Assembly: GCA_900548345.1 (NCBI GenBank)
Contig: URKA01000034.1
Span: 1-36,497, forward strand
Source of the DNA: an uncultured Paraprevotella sp.
GTDB taxonomy: Bacteria > Bacteroidota > Bacteroidia > Bacteroidales > Bacteroidaceae
DNA: 36,497 nucleotides
Direction of reading: 5' to 3'
Shown: one piece after another, positions 1 through 7,179 of the stretch
Layout of the letters: each line of letters opens with the position of its first letter
Position numbering within the stretch: position 1 is the first letter of the stretch
Made by a program: the position numbers and the translations under genes
The notes under the pieces: model-generated
The model's database searches: none
Seen by the model: the letters and a program-made list of their open reading frames with translations, nothing else
Told to the model about the DNA's origin: nothing

Positions 1-42
1 TTTATCTATTATAACAAAATTATAAACTTTATATTAACGGTG

Positions 43-50
43 CAAATCTA
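43..50 (-). promoter_or_regulatory. possible leftward -7 promoter element
   Basis: On the minus strand these bases read TAGATTTG, which fits the Bacteroides -7 consensus TAnnTTTG. No TTTG is visible at the -33 position. If real, it would drive a gene lying left of the window. The rest of 1-414 contains no convincing gene. Confidence 0.25.
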
Positions 51-154
51 AAGGACAACACAGATGCTGTGGATGTCCGCGGATTTTTTTTTATTTTCCC
101 ATCATCCAAGACCTATTTCCTCATCACATAAAACCGGAAACAACCTGTCCAATT

Positions 155-242
155 CTATAAATAAAAGTTTTATTTTTAAAAACAGTGCTTTTGGTTTCAA
201 AAATAAAAGTTTTGGTTTCAAAAATAAAACTTTTATTTATAG
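155..242. repeat. 88-bp AT-rich inverted repeat with internal direct repeats
   Basis: Positions 155-177 and 220-242 are perfect 23-bp inverted repeats, both beginning CTATAAATAAAAG when read from the outside in. Inside, a 20-bp unit beginning TTTTGGTTTC occurs at 189-208 and again at 210-229, a 21-bp period. ATT flanks the element on both sides (152-154 and 243-245), which could be a 3-bp target duplication or chance. Open reading frames through it encode only repetitive NKSF/FKNK peptides and are not believable genes. I infer a dispersed non-coding repeat or a long hairpin; its function is unknown. Confidence 0.7.
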
Positions 243-334
243 ATTCGGAGGGCTTCAAACAGAACATTACACCATGGCATCTTTCATTCCCGTCATACAC
301 AAGTCCGCATTTTAACATAAAATACAAGCAAATA

Positions 335-366
335 TTTCTCCATTACAAAGAAAACCCCTAATTTTG
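335..366 (+). promoter_or_regulatory. promoter of the methylmalonyl-CoA module
   Basis: TAATTTTG at 359-366 matches the Bacteroides -7 consensus TAnnTTTG. TTTC at 335-338 lies 20 bp upstream in place of the TTTG -33 element. Transcription would start near 373, leaving about 40 nt of leader before the epimerase gene. Confidence 0.5.
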
Positions 367-414
367 CAAGGATAAGGACGGCAAACAGATTGCCGGACGT
401 AAACATTTATAATC

Positions 415-819
415 ATGAAAATATCACACATCGAACATTTGGGTATTGCTGTGGAAAGCATCGAAGCAGCCCTTCCCTATTTTGAGAATGTACTGGGATT
501 GAAATGTTATGCCGTAGAAGAAGTGGCAGACCAGAAAGTAAAAACCGCTTTCCTGAAAGTGGGTGAAGTGAAACTCGAATTGCTGGAACCGACAAGCCCC
601 GACAGCGCCATCGCCAAATTCCTTGAAAAAGGCGGACGCGGCGTACACCATGTGGCATTCTGTGTCGAGGACGGAGTGGCCAACGCTTTGGCCGAGTGTG
701 ACGCACAAGGCATCCGTCTGATAGACAAGGCTCCCCGCTTGGGCGCAGAAAAACTGCAGATTGCCTTCCTGCATCCGAAATCGACTTGCGGAATCCTGAC
801 GGAACTCTGCGAACACTAA
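415..819 (+). CDS. mce: methylmalonyl-CoA epimerase
   Basis: This 134-residue cytoplasmic VOC/glyoxalase-fold protein interconverts (R)- and (S)-methylmalonyl-CoA. That step links B12-dependent methylmalonyl-CoA mutase to decarboxylation on the succinate-to-propionate route. The opening ISHIEHLGIAV motif is characteristic, and likely metal ligands are His8, Glu55 (KLELLEP), the HH pair at 78-79 and Glu130 (ILTELCE). Length is normal for the family. It is first in a plus-strand set with mmdA, a small subunit and a biotin carrier, which supports the assignment over a generic lactoylglutathione lyase-like label. A promoter-like TAATTTTG lies about 50 bp upstream. Confidence 0.93.
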   Translation: MKISHIEHLGIAVESIEAALPYFENVLGLKCYAVEEVADQKVKTAFLKVGEVKLELLEPTSPDSAIAKFLEKGGRGVHHVAFCVEDGVANALAECDAQGIRLIDKAPRLGAEKLQIAFLHPKSTCGILTELCEH

Positions 820-872
820 CCCCACAAAAGCGGGTAGAAATATTCCTGAAAGTCGGATATTAAAGAAAAACA

Positions 873-946
873 CCCCGAACAAACGAAACAGGCTTATCAG
901 TGTACTTCATACGAAAGACATTGAGGGCGTGCTCGTTTATTCGGGG
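873..946 (+). other. long-range hairpin between mce and mmdA
   Basis: Arms 873-886 (CCCCGAACAAACGA) and 933-946 (TCGTTTATTCGGGG) are complementary over 14 positions with one C/A mismatch and enclose a 46-nt loop. It lies in the 163-bp gap upstream of mmdA. No long U-tract follows, so a simple terminator is unlikely. It could be an mRNA processing or differential-expression element. Confidence 0.4.
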
Positions 947-982
947 CGTTTATATAAACATTAAACAAACAAATAAAACAAG

Positions 983-2536
983 ATGAGTATTCAGACCGAA
1001 AAGATTAAAGAGTTAGTCGAACTGCGTGCAAAAGCACGCCTCGGCGGCGGAGAAAAGGCGATAGAAAAACAACACGCCAAAGGCAAATATACGGCACGCG
1101 AGCGAATCGACATGTTGTTGGACAAAGGTAGCTTCGAAGAAATGGACATGTTCAAACTGCACCGTTGCACCAACTTCGGCATGGAGAAAAAACAATATCT
1201 GGGCGACGGCGTGGTGACCGGTAGCGGAACCATCGACGGCCGTCTGGTGTATGTGTTTGCACAGGACTTCACCGTCAACGGCGGTTCTTTGTCCGAGACA
1301 ATGGCAGAGAAGATTTGCAAGGTCATGGACCAGGCCATGAAGATGGGTGCTCCCTGCATCGGCATCAACGATTCGGGTGGCGCACGTATCCAGGAAGGTA
1401 TCAACGCCTTGGGCGGTTTTGCTGAGATTTTCCAGCGCAACATCATGGCAAGCGGCGTCATCCCGCAGATTTCCGGAATCTTCGGCCCGTGTGCCGGTGG
1501 CGCGGTCTATTCTCCCGCACTGACCGACTTCACGCTGATGATGGAGGGCACCTCGTATATGTTCCTTACCGGTCCGAAAGTGGTGAAGACCGTGACGGGC
1601 GAGGACGTGTCGCAGGAGGACTTGGGCGGCGCAAGCGTGCATTCCACCAAATCCGGTGTGACGCACTTCACCGCGCAGACCGAGGAAGAAGGCATCGCCA
1701 CCATCCGCACACTGCTGAGTTTCATCCCGCAGAACAATATGGAGGAAGCCCCGCGCGTAGCCTGCACTGACCCGATTGACCGCATGGAAGACGCACTGAA
1801 CGAAATCATTCCCGACAACCCCAACAAGGCATACAATATGTATGAGGTAATAGGGGCCATCGTGGACAACGGAGAATTCTTCGAGGTGCAGAAAGACTAT
1901 GCGCGCAACATCATCGTGGGTTTTGCCCGTTTCAACGGACAGAGCGTAGGTATCGTGGCCAACCAGCCTAATTGTTATGCCGGCGTACTCGATTGCAACG
2001 CCAGTCGCAAGGGTGCGCGTTTCGTGCGTTTCTGCGACGCATTCAACATCCCTCTGGTGACGCTGGTTGACGTACCGGGCTTCCTGCCGGGAACGGGACA
2101 AGAGTATAATGCCGTCATCCTGCACGGAGCCAAACTGCTGTATGCTTATGGAGAAGCCACTGTGCCCAAAGTGACAGTCACCTTGCGTAAGAGCTACGGC
2201 GGAAGTCACATCGTGATGAGTTGCAAGCAACTGCGCGGCGACCTGAACTACGCATGGCCGTCGGCTGAAATCGCCGTAATGGGTGCATCAGGCGCCGTGG
2301 CCGTACTGTATGCCAAGGGAGCAAAAGAAGCCGAAGACCCGAAAGCATTCCTTGCAGAGAAGGAGGATGAGTACAACAAACTCTTCACCAATCCTTACCA
2401 GGCTGCCAAATACGGGTATATCGACGATGTCATCGAACCGCGCAACACACGCTTCCGCATCATCCGCGCACTGGCACAACTCAAGACCAAAAGCATGGCC
2501 AATCCTCCCAAGAAGCATGGCAATATACCTTTATAA
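983..2536 (+). CDS. mmdA: methylmalonyl-CoA decarboxylase alpha subunit (carboxyltransferase)
   Basis: This 517-residue biotin-dependent carboxyltransferase of the crotonase-like superfamily transfers the carboxyl group between methylmalonyl-CoA and carboxybiotin. The N-terminal half binds acyl-CoA (GDGVVTGSGTIDGR, then NDSGGARIQEG). The C-terminal half binds biotin (VDVPGFLPGTGQEYNAVILHGAKL split by conserved glycines, and YGGSHIVMSC). Length fits MmdA and the beta subunit of propionyl-CoA carboxylase equally well. Adjacent epimerase and free biotin-carrier genes, with no biotin carboxylase gene nearby, favour the decarboxylase reading. The integral-membrane sodium-pumping beta subunit normally paired with it is not in this window. 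Confidence 0.9.
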   Translation: MSIQTEKIKELVELRAKARLGGGEKAIEKQHAKGKYTARERIDMLLDKGSFEEMDMFKLHRCTNFGMEKKQYLGDGVVTGSGTIDGRLVYVFAQDFTVNGGSLSETMAEKICKVMDQAMKMGAPCIGINDSGGARIQEGINALGGFAEIFQRNIMASGVIPQISGIFGPCAGGAVYSPALTDFTLMMEGTSYMFLTGPKVVKTVTGEDVSQEDLGGASVHSTKSGVTHFTAQTEEEGIATIRTLLSFIPQNNMEEAPRVACTDPIDRMEDALNEIIPDNPNKAYNMYEVIGAIVDNGEFFEVQKDYARNIIVGFARFNGQSVGIVANQPNCYAGVLDCNASRKGARFVRFCDAFNIPLVTLVDVPGFLPGTGQEYNAVILHGAKLLYAYGEATVPKVTVTLRKSYGGSHIVMSCKQLRGDLNYAWPSAEIAVMGASGAVAVLYAKGAKEAEDPKAFLAEKEDEYNKLFTNPYQAAKYGYIDDVIEPRNTRFRIIRALAQLKTKSMANPPKKHGNIPL

Positions 2537-2559
2537 TACGTCTTTTACTACAAACGGAT

Positions 2560-2727
2560 ATGAAACAGGAAAAAGAAATATGTGCCGCCATCACCCTGGC
2601 ACTGTACGAGTATCAAGGCCATACGATGCACGTTACGGAGAGCGGAGTGCTGACCTTAGGCAAGGAAGAAACCGAATGGAATTCCAAACTGCGCACACAG
2701 CGCCAACTGCCTATAACCAAATTTTAA
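2560..2727 (+). CDS. small MmdE/OadG-like accessory subunit (55 aa)
   Basis: A complete 55-codon ORF (MKQEKEICAAITLALYEY at the start, QRQLPITKF at the end) sits 23 bp after mmdA and 12 bp before the biotin-carrier gene, in the same direction. It has no membrane segment. Its C-terminal half carries a W-N-S-K-x-R-x-x-R pattern. In Veillonella methylmalonyl-CoA decarboxylase, the small epsilon subunit MmdE resembles the C-terminal end of the membrane-anchored delta subunit MmdD and stabilises the complex. Size, position and the tryptophan/arginine-rich tail suggest the same role here, but this is inference from context and weak motif resemblance. Confidence 0.65.
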   Translation: MKQEKEICAAITLALYEYQGHTMHVTESGVLTLGKEETEWNSKLRTQRQLPITKF

Positions 2728-2739
2728 AACCAAAAAGCA

Positions 2740-3141
2740 ATGAAGACTTATCAATACAACATCAACGGCAACGATTATGAAGTGGCCGTGGAAGGAATAG
2801 AAAACAACATCGCAACCGTAGTGGTCAACGGAGAGACCTATACCGTCAGGATGCCGGCCGAAGAACAGCCTGCCCCGCGTCCGGTCGTAGTGAAACCCGC
2901 AGCCGCACCGGCAACCGAATCGGCAAAGAAGTACAGCGTCAAGGCTCCGCTTCCCGGTGTCATCGTTGACGTAACCGTCAAACCGGGTGATGAAGTCAAA
3001 AGAGGCGATACGGTAGTGATTCTGGATGCCATGAAGATGGAAAACAACATCACCAGTGAACGGGCCGGAAGAATTGCAGAAATCTGCGTCACTCCCGGAG
3101 AATCCGTCATGGAAGGACATGATTTGGTCATTCTGGAATAA
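2740..3141 (+). CDS. mmdC: biotin carboxyl carrier subunit of methylmalonyl-CoA decarboxylase
   Basis: This 133-residue protein carries covalently bound biotin that shuttles CO2 from the MmdA carboxyltransferase to the downstream acceptor. The C-terminal biotinyl domain (about 65-133) contains the canonical DAMKMEN motif with Lys99 as the biotinylation site, preceded by KAPLPGVIVDV and VKPGDEVKRGD. Residues 42-62 form a flexible Pro/Ala-rich hinge typical of this subunit class. The first 35 residues form a small beta-rich domain also seen in carriers of sodium-pump decarboxylases. It is the last gene of the module and is followed by a strong hairpin terminator. Confidence 0.92.
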   Translation: MKTYQYNINGNDYEVAVEGIENNIATVVVNGETYTVRMPAEEQPAPRPVVVKPAAAPATESAKKYSVKAPLPGVIVDVTVKPGDEVKRGDTVVILDAMKMENNITSERAGRIAEICVTPGESVMEGHDLVILE

Positions 3142-3165
3142 AGGAATCTTCCGGACAACACATTT

Positions 3166-3213
3166 ACAGCCATCCCGCCGTACCTTGTTGAAGGGCGGCG
3201 GGATGGCTGTTTT
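3166..3213 (+). terminator. terminator after the propionate module
   Basis: Arms 3166-3180 and 3196-3210 form a perfect 15-bp GC-rich stem (ACAGCCATCCCGCCG on the left) with a 15-nt loop. A short T-run follows on the plus strand (3210-3213). It lies between convergent genes, so it may stop transcription from both sides. Confidence 0.8.
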
Positions 3214-3237
3214 CCTGTACTTCTATCCGTAATCGGC

Positions 3238-3591
3238 TTACTCCACGACCTTATTCGTCACAGGGTCCGGGAATACAACTTTCGGAACGAACCTCTTGGC
3301 TTCCTCAAAGTCCATAAGGGCGTATGAGATGATGATGCAAATATCACCCACCTGCACCTTACGGGCTGCCGCACCGTTCAGACAAATACATCCCGAACCG
3401 CGCTCGCCTTTGATAATGTAGGTCTCAAAACGCTCACCGTTGTTATTATCAACAATCTGTACTTTCTCACCCGCTATCAGATTAGCGGCATCCATAAGGT
3501 CTTCGTCAATGGTTATACTGCCCATGTAATTCAGATTGGCTTCCGTTACACGCACGCAATGCAACTTTGACTTCAACACTTGAATCATCAT
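3238..3591 (-). CDS. panD: aspartate 1-decarboxylase proenzyme
   Basis: This 117-residue pyruvoyl enzyme makes beta-alanine from aspartate for pantothenate and CoA synthesis. The self-cleavage site is visible as NYMGSITID with cleavage expected between Gly24 and Ser25, where the new serine becomes the pyruvoyl group. Other family blocks are FETYIIKGERGSG, CLNGAAARKVQVGD and IIISYALM. Length is normal. The ORF opens with two methionines, and counting from the first gives the usual Gly24/Ser25 numbering, so I keep that start. It lies 21 bp downstream of panC on the same strand, giving a panC-panD operon. Confidence 0.96.
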   Translation of the reverse strand: MMIQVLKSKLHCVRVTEANLNYMGSITIDEDLMDAANLIAGEKVQIVDNNNGERFETYIIKGERGSGCICLNGAAARKVQVGDICIIISYALMDFEEAKRFVPKVVFPDPVTNKVVE

Positions 3592-3612
3592 AACATTTCC
3601 TTTTATTATAAC

Positions 3613-4464
3613 TTATCCTTTATACTTGATATGGTCGATAAGCCGGACGGGGATTTGACCGCAGAACACGGTAATGCACCCCACGACATAGTCGGAATCC
3701 GTCCAGTCCTCAAGCGTTTGGAGAGAAATCCCATCCACAATGTCGAAATACTGCACCTCTAATCCTACCACCGCATTCAAGGAGTCTACCACATAACGCC
3801 GTGTCTCCTCCAACGTATGGTTGGCCGCAAAATTCCGGCTTCTGAAGAGCACCTGGGAAATGGCTGCCGCCGTCTTTCTCTCCTCCACTGTCAGTAGTGT
3901 ATTGCGACTGCTCATCGCCAGTCCGCTTTCCTCACGAACGACAGGACACGGAACAAGTTCCACTTTGAATTTCAAATCCTTCACCATCGCACGGATAACG
4001 GCAATCTGCTGAAAATCCTTCTCACCGAAATACGCACGGTCCGGCTCCACGGCAGCAAACAACTTGCTCACAATCTGGCACACACCGTTGAAATGTCCCG
4101 GCCGGAAGGCACCTTCCATGACAGTATCTATGGGAGGATAGGAAAATCTACGGGTGTCCGGCTCCGGATACATCTCTTCCACATCCGGCGCAAACACTAC
4201 GTCCGCACCCACGCTCTCAAGCAACGCACAGTCTGCATCCAAGGTCCGCGGATACTTCTCAAGGTCTTTCTTATCATTGAATTGTGTCGGATTCAAGAAC
4301 ACACTGACCACCGTCAGTCCATTCTCCGATACACTTTGTTTCACCAAAGAGGCATGTCCGGCATGCAGTGCGCCCATCGTGGGCACCAGCCCAATCTTCT
4401 TACCTTCGGCACGAGCTTCATCAAGCACCAGCCTCAAGTCTTTCTTTGTATGAATCAGTTTCAT
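3613..4464 (-). CDS. panC: pantothenate synthetase
   Basis: This 283-residue ligase condenses pantoate with beta-alanine using ATP, through a pantoyl-adenylate intermediate in the cytoplasm. The HIGH-like nucleotide-binding motif is HAGH at 34-37 within PTMGALHAGHASLV. The KMSKS-like loop is represented by GLAMSSRNTLL. FGEKDFQQIAVIRAMVKDL is the usual central signature. Length is typical. It is first in an operon with panD, which supplies its beta-alanine, so the pair makes the last steps of pantothenate from aspartate and pantoate. panB is not in the window. Confidence 0.96.
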   Translation of the reverse strand: MKLIHTKKDLRLVLDEARAEGKKIGLVPTMGALHAGHASLVKQSVSENGLTVVSVFLNPTQFNDKKDLEKYPRTLDADCALLESVGADVVFAPDVEEMYPEPDTRRFSYPPIDTVMEGAFRPGHFNGVCQIVSKLFAAVEPDRAYFGEKDFQQIAVIRAMVKDLKFKVELVPCPVVREESGLAMSSRNTLLTVEERKTAAAISQVLFRSRNFAANHTLEETRRYVVDSLNAVVGLEVQYFDIVDGISLQTLEDWTDSDYVVGCITVFCGQIPVRLIDHIKYKG

Positions 4465-4506
4465 TTGTACTCTTTTAAAATTCTTTTACTTTACCCAAAA
4501 ACACTG

Positions 4507-4537
4507 CAAAATAACACATAAAATACCATATAGCAAA
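4507..4537 (-). promoter_or_regulatory. promoter of panC-panD
   Basis: Read on the minus strand, TTTG (4537-4534) precedes TTATTTTG (4514-4507) by 19 bp. The upstream element is exact and the downstream one differs from TAnnTTTG at one base. It lies about 45 bp upstream of panC. Confidence 0.45.
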
Positions 4538-4642
4538 ACATTCCCCTTACAAAAAGAAAAAATAATTGGAAAGGAATCCGGTGACCTAACCCCTGCCAAG
4601 GCGGAACATTACACCTCTTTAAAAGCCTTTTCTTCCGTTTTA

Positions 4643-4674
4643 TTCGTTTCTTCCGGACTTTTTTCGTAACTTTG
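4643..4674 (+). promoter_or_regulatory. promoter of the GT5-like/DUF4270 pair
   Basis: TAACTTTG at 4667-4674 matches the Bacteroides -7 consensus exactly. TTCG at 4643-4646, 20 bp upstream, differs from TTTG at one base. A start near 4681 gives a leader of about 24 nt before ATG 4705 and excludes the earlier in-frame ATG at 4672. Confidence 0.55.
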
Positions 4675-4704
4675 TCCCATAGTAAGAAACAAAGAAACAG
4701 TATA

Positions 4705-5529
4705 ATGAAGGCTAAAAAAATATTATTCATTACGCAGGAAATGCTACCGTATGTCCCGAAATCCGAACAGGCGGATATGGGAAGGAAGATACCTCAGGCC
4801 ATACAAGAAAAAGGAAGGGAAATCAGAACTTTCATGCCCAAATGGGGAAACATCAACGAGCGTCGCAACCAATTGCACGAGGTAATCAGGCTTTCCGGTA
4901 TGAATCTAATCATCGATGACACTGACCATCCGCTGATTATCAAAGTAGCCTCGATACAAGCGGCACACATGCAAGTATACTTTATCGACAACGACGATTA
5001 CTTCATGAAACGCATGATGGCCACCGACGAGAACGGAAAAGAATACGAAGACAATGGAGAACGGGCCATATTCTATGCCCGCGGCGTATTGGAAACCGTA
5101 AAGAAACTGAGATGGACACCGGATGTAATCCACTGTCAGGGATGGATGTCCGCCCTCGTCCCACTATACATCAAGACAGCCTATTGCGATGAACCTTCAT
5201 TCCGCGACAGCAAAGTGGTATACTCCATGCCGGCAGAAGGACTGACCGGATCCATGGGAGAAAACTTCGGCAACTGCATAGCCTTTGGAGATGTAGACAG
5301 TTCGGTTTTGGAAGGGTTCAGTGCCGAGTGTACTTTTGAAGAACTCAACAAACTGGCCGTAAACTATTCCGATGGAATCACACTGCCGGCCGGAGACCAA
5401 TACCAAACCATCGCTGAATATGCGAAAAGCAAGCAGGTGCCCGTATTGGAAAACATTTCGGGAGAAGATGCCGATGCCCTTACCGACTTCTTTGACCGTA
5501 TATGGAGCATCGGAAAGGAAGAGGATTAA
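4705..5529 (+). CDS. GT5 starch/glycogen synthase N-terminal-domain protein, motif-degenerate
   Basis: This 274-residue protein matches only the N-terminal Rossmann domain of GT5 glycogen/starch synthases: KILFITQEMLPYVPKS, a YEDNGERAIFYARGVLE block and PDVIHCQGWMSALVPLYI. The C-terminal GT1-type nucleotide-sugar domain is absent; full enzymes are nearly twice as long. The KxGGL loop that binds ADP-glucose reads KSEQA (19-23), and the usual HDW of the PDVIHxHDW block reads QGW. It is therefore probably not a catalytic synthase on its own, and a regulatory or partner role is inference. Start 4705 is chosen over 4672 because the promoter element overlaps the earlier ATG. A DUF4270 lipoprotein gene follows after 29 bp. 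Confidence 0.8.
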   Translation: MKAKKILFITQEMLPYVPKSEQADMGRKIPQAIQEKGREIRTFMPKWGNINERRNQLHEVIRLSGMNLIIDDTDHPLIIKVASIQAAHMQVYFIDNDDYFMKRMMATDENGKEYEDNGERAIFYARGVLETVKKLRWTPDVIHCQGWMSALVPLYIKTAYCDEPSFRDSKVVYSMPAEGLTGSMGENFGNCIAFGDVDSSVLEGFSAECTFEELNKLAVNYSDGITLPAGDQYQTIAEYAKSKQVPVLENISGEDADALTDFFDRIWSIGKEED

Positions 5530-5558
5530 ACACACACTCACAACGACAAGACTTGGAT

Positions 5559-6935
5559 ATGAATATCAAAACTCCCCTTATGGCCGTATTGGGGCTGTAT
5601 CTTACGGCATGCGACAATACGACTGACACCATCGGCATCTATACAAGTTCCGACAACATCAACGCAACGGCTGATGTTTTCAATGCTCATACGCGCTCTA
5701 TCGTGGCGGATTCCGTATTAAGCAACAGCAACCAGTCGTATCTGGGACTTATCACCGACCCGGAAACCGGACTTGACGTAAAGGCTGAGTTTCTGGCACA
5801 GTTCGCCACGCTGGAAGACTATGACTTTCCGGCCTACGACAGGATTGTAAAGAACGCACAAGGAGAAATAGAAGCCGACTCCATTGAAATCAGGCTTTAC
5901 TATTCAGGCGTATACGGACTGGAGAACAACCCGATGAAACTGGAGGTGTTCGAGTTGGACACCACAAATGTCATCCGCGAGGACTCCACCTATTACAGCA
6001 ATGCGGACCTGACCAAGTACATCAATAAGAAAAGAACCGAACCATTGGTCCGTAAGATATTCACAGCCAAAGATTTCACACAGACCGACGAGACGCTCAA
6101 CAGCGACTCCTATTTGCCTCACATACGTATCATCCTACCCAAGGAATACGGCACGTTCATCCTGCGCAAATATTATGAGAACCCTGATTTCTTCAGCACA
6201 TCATATAAGTTCATACATCACGTCTGTCCGGGATTCTATTTCAAGTTGAGCAACGGGAACGGTACACTCATCAGCACGAAAATCGGCGCGATGAACCTGT
6301 TCTTCAAATACAAAGAAACCGGAAGCAATACCGTGTACGACGGAATGGCCCGCTTTTCGGCCACACCCGAAGTATTGCAGAACACGTATATCGAAAACGG
6401 CGACCTCGAAAGTTGGATAGCAAACCATACCGACTGCACCTATCTGAAAACTCCGGCAGGCGTATTCACCGAAATGGAACTTCCCGTAGACGAAATCTAC
6501 GAAGGGCATGACAACGACAATATCAGTCAGGCACAGCTCTCCATACAAAGGTATAACGCAGGAAATGAAATGGCAGGGTCACCGTTTGCAAACATACCGC
6601 AGAATCTGCTGATGGTACGCAAGGACGACATGTACAACTTCTTCGAGAACCATCAGGTAGCTGACGGAAAGACTTCCTACGTGGCTTCATTCGACGCTTC
6701 GAGCAATACCTACACATTCACCAACATAGGCAATCTCATCGCCTATTGCAGGAATCATAAAGATGAAAACAATAAAGACTGGAACAAGGTCGTGCTGATA
6801 CCCGTAGAGGTCAATACGGATGAAAACAATAGTATCGTCAGTGTAACCAACGACATGAGCTTGGGAAGCACACGGCTGGTGGGCGGGGATAACAGCCCCA
6901 TCCGGATACAGGTTATATATAGCTCCTTCCGCTAA
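5559..6935 (+). CDS. DUF4270 lipoprotein
   Basis: This 458-residue protein starts MNIKTPLMAVLGLYLTAC, a short lipoprotein signal with lipid attachment expected at Cys18, so the mature protein should be anchored to the cell envelope facing the periplasm or surface. The body is beta-rich and matches my recollection of the Bacteroidetes family DUF4270: an early SNQSYLGLITDPETG region, an LPHIRIILPKEYG block and a C-terminal TRLVGGDNSPIRIQVIYSSF end. It has no catalytic motif that I recognise. It lies 29 bp after the GT5-like gene and is probably cotranscribed. The in-frame ATG at 5502 is rejected because it overlaps the upstream gene and lacks a signal peptide. Confidence 0.8.
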   Translation: MNIKTPLMAVLGLYLTACDNTTDTIGIYTSSDNINATADVFNAHTRSIVADSVLSNSNQSYLGLITDPETGLDVKAEFLAQFATLEDYDFPAYDRIVKNAQGEIEADSIEIRLYYSGVYGLENNPMKLEVFELDTTNVIREDSTYYSNADLTKYINKKRTEPLVRKIFTAKDFTQTDETLNSDSYLPHIRIILPKEYGTFILRKYYENPDFFSTSYKFIHHVCPGFYFKLSNGNGTLISTKIGAMNLFFKYKETGSNTVYDGMARFSATPEVLQNTYIENGDLESWIANHTDCTYLKTPAGVFTEMELPVDEIYEGHDNDNISQAQLSIQRYNAGNEMAGSPFANIPQNLLMVRKDDMYNFFENHQVADGKTSYVASFDASSNTYTFTNIGNLIAYCRNHKDENNKDWNKVVLIPVEVNTDENNSIVSVTNDMSLGSTRLVGGDNSPIRIQVIYSSFR

Positions 6936-7004
6936 ACGACCGGAAAAAGCACTCCTCTACATCAAACATAAGACATTGTCTGAAAACGGACAAGTCTACC
7001 ATAA

Positions 7005-7047
7005 AAAATGCACCTGTCTGCGTTGAGATGCAGACAGGTGTATTTTT
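7005..7047 (+). terminator. terminator after the DUF4270 gene
   Basis: Arms 7011-7021 (CACCTGTCTGC) and 7030-7040 (GCAGACAGGTG) form a perfect 11-bp stem with an 8-nt loop. Pairing can extend through the A-tract at 7003-7008 and the T-tract at 7043-7047. It serves the plus-strand genes and may also act on the minus strand. Confidence 0.8.
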
Positions 7048-7090
7048 TCATACGACGCAGCAGGGAAACAATAACGCCCTCGCAAACAAC

Positions 7091-7139
7091 CACAAAAAGC
7101 CCCGCTGGAAACTACGTGAATCACTCATTTCCAACGGGG
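7091..7139 (-). terminator. terminator of the glycogen operon
   Basis: Arms 7100-7111 and 7128-7139 (CCCCGCTGGAAA against TTTCCAACGGGG, one mismatch) form a hairpin. On the minus strand it is followed immediately by CTTTTTGTGG. It lies just beyond the end of the GH57 gene. Confidence 0.8.
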
Positions 7140-7179
7140 AGATATATCCTTCGCAGATGGCTGCCAGAAAGCATCCGGC

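Noticed and set aside
64..327. short ORFs on both strands through the left-end repeat
   Set aside because: They consist of FKNK/FETK peptide repeats generated by the AT-rich inverted repeat and have no other support.
1013..2230. 405-codon minus-strand ORF
   Set aside because: It is antisense to mmdA, has no recognisable motif, and exists only because the opposite strand is coding and GC-rich.
4491..4730. 79-codon minus-strand ORF ending in the panC upstream region
   Set aside because: It spans the divergent promoter region and the start of the GT5-like gene; composition is hydrophobic then Lys/Arg-rich because of A/T-rich intergenic DNA.
7011..7040. CACCTGT and ACAGGTG in the DUF4270 terminator as another copy of the array
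   Set aside because: The words are the two arms of a single hairpin with ordinary terminator tails and no 22-bp periodic neighbours; shared letters are probably coincidence.
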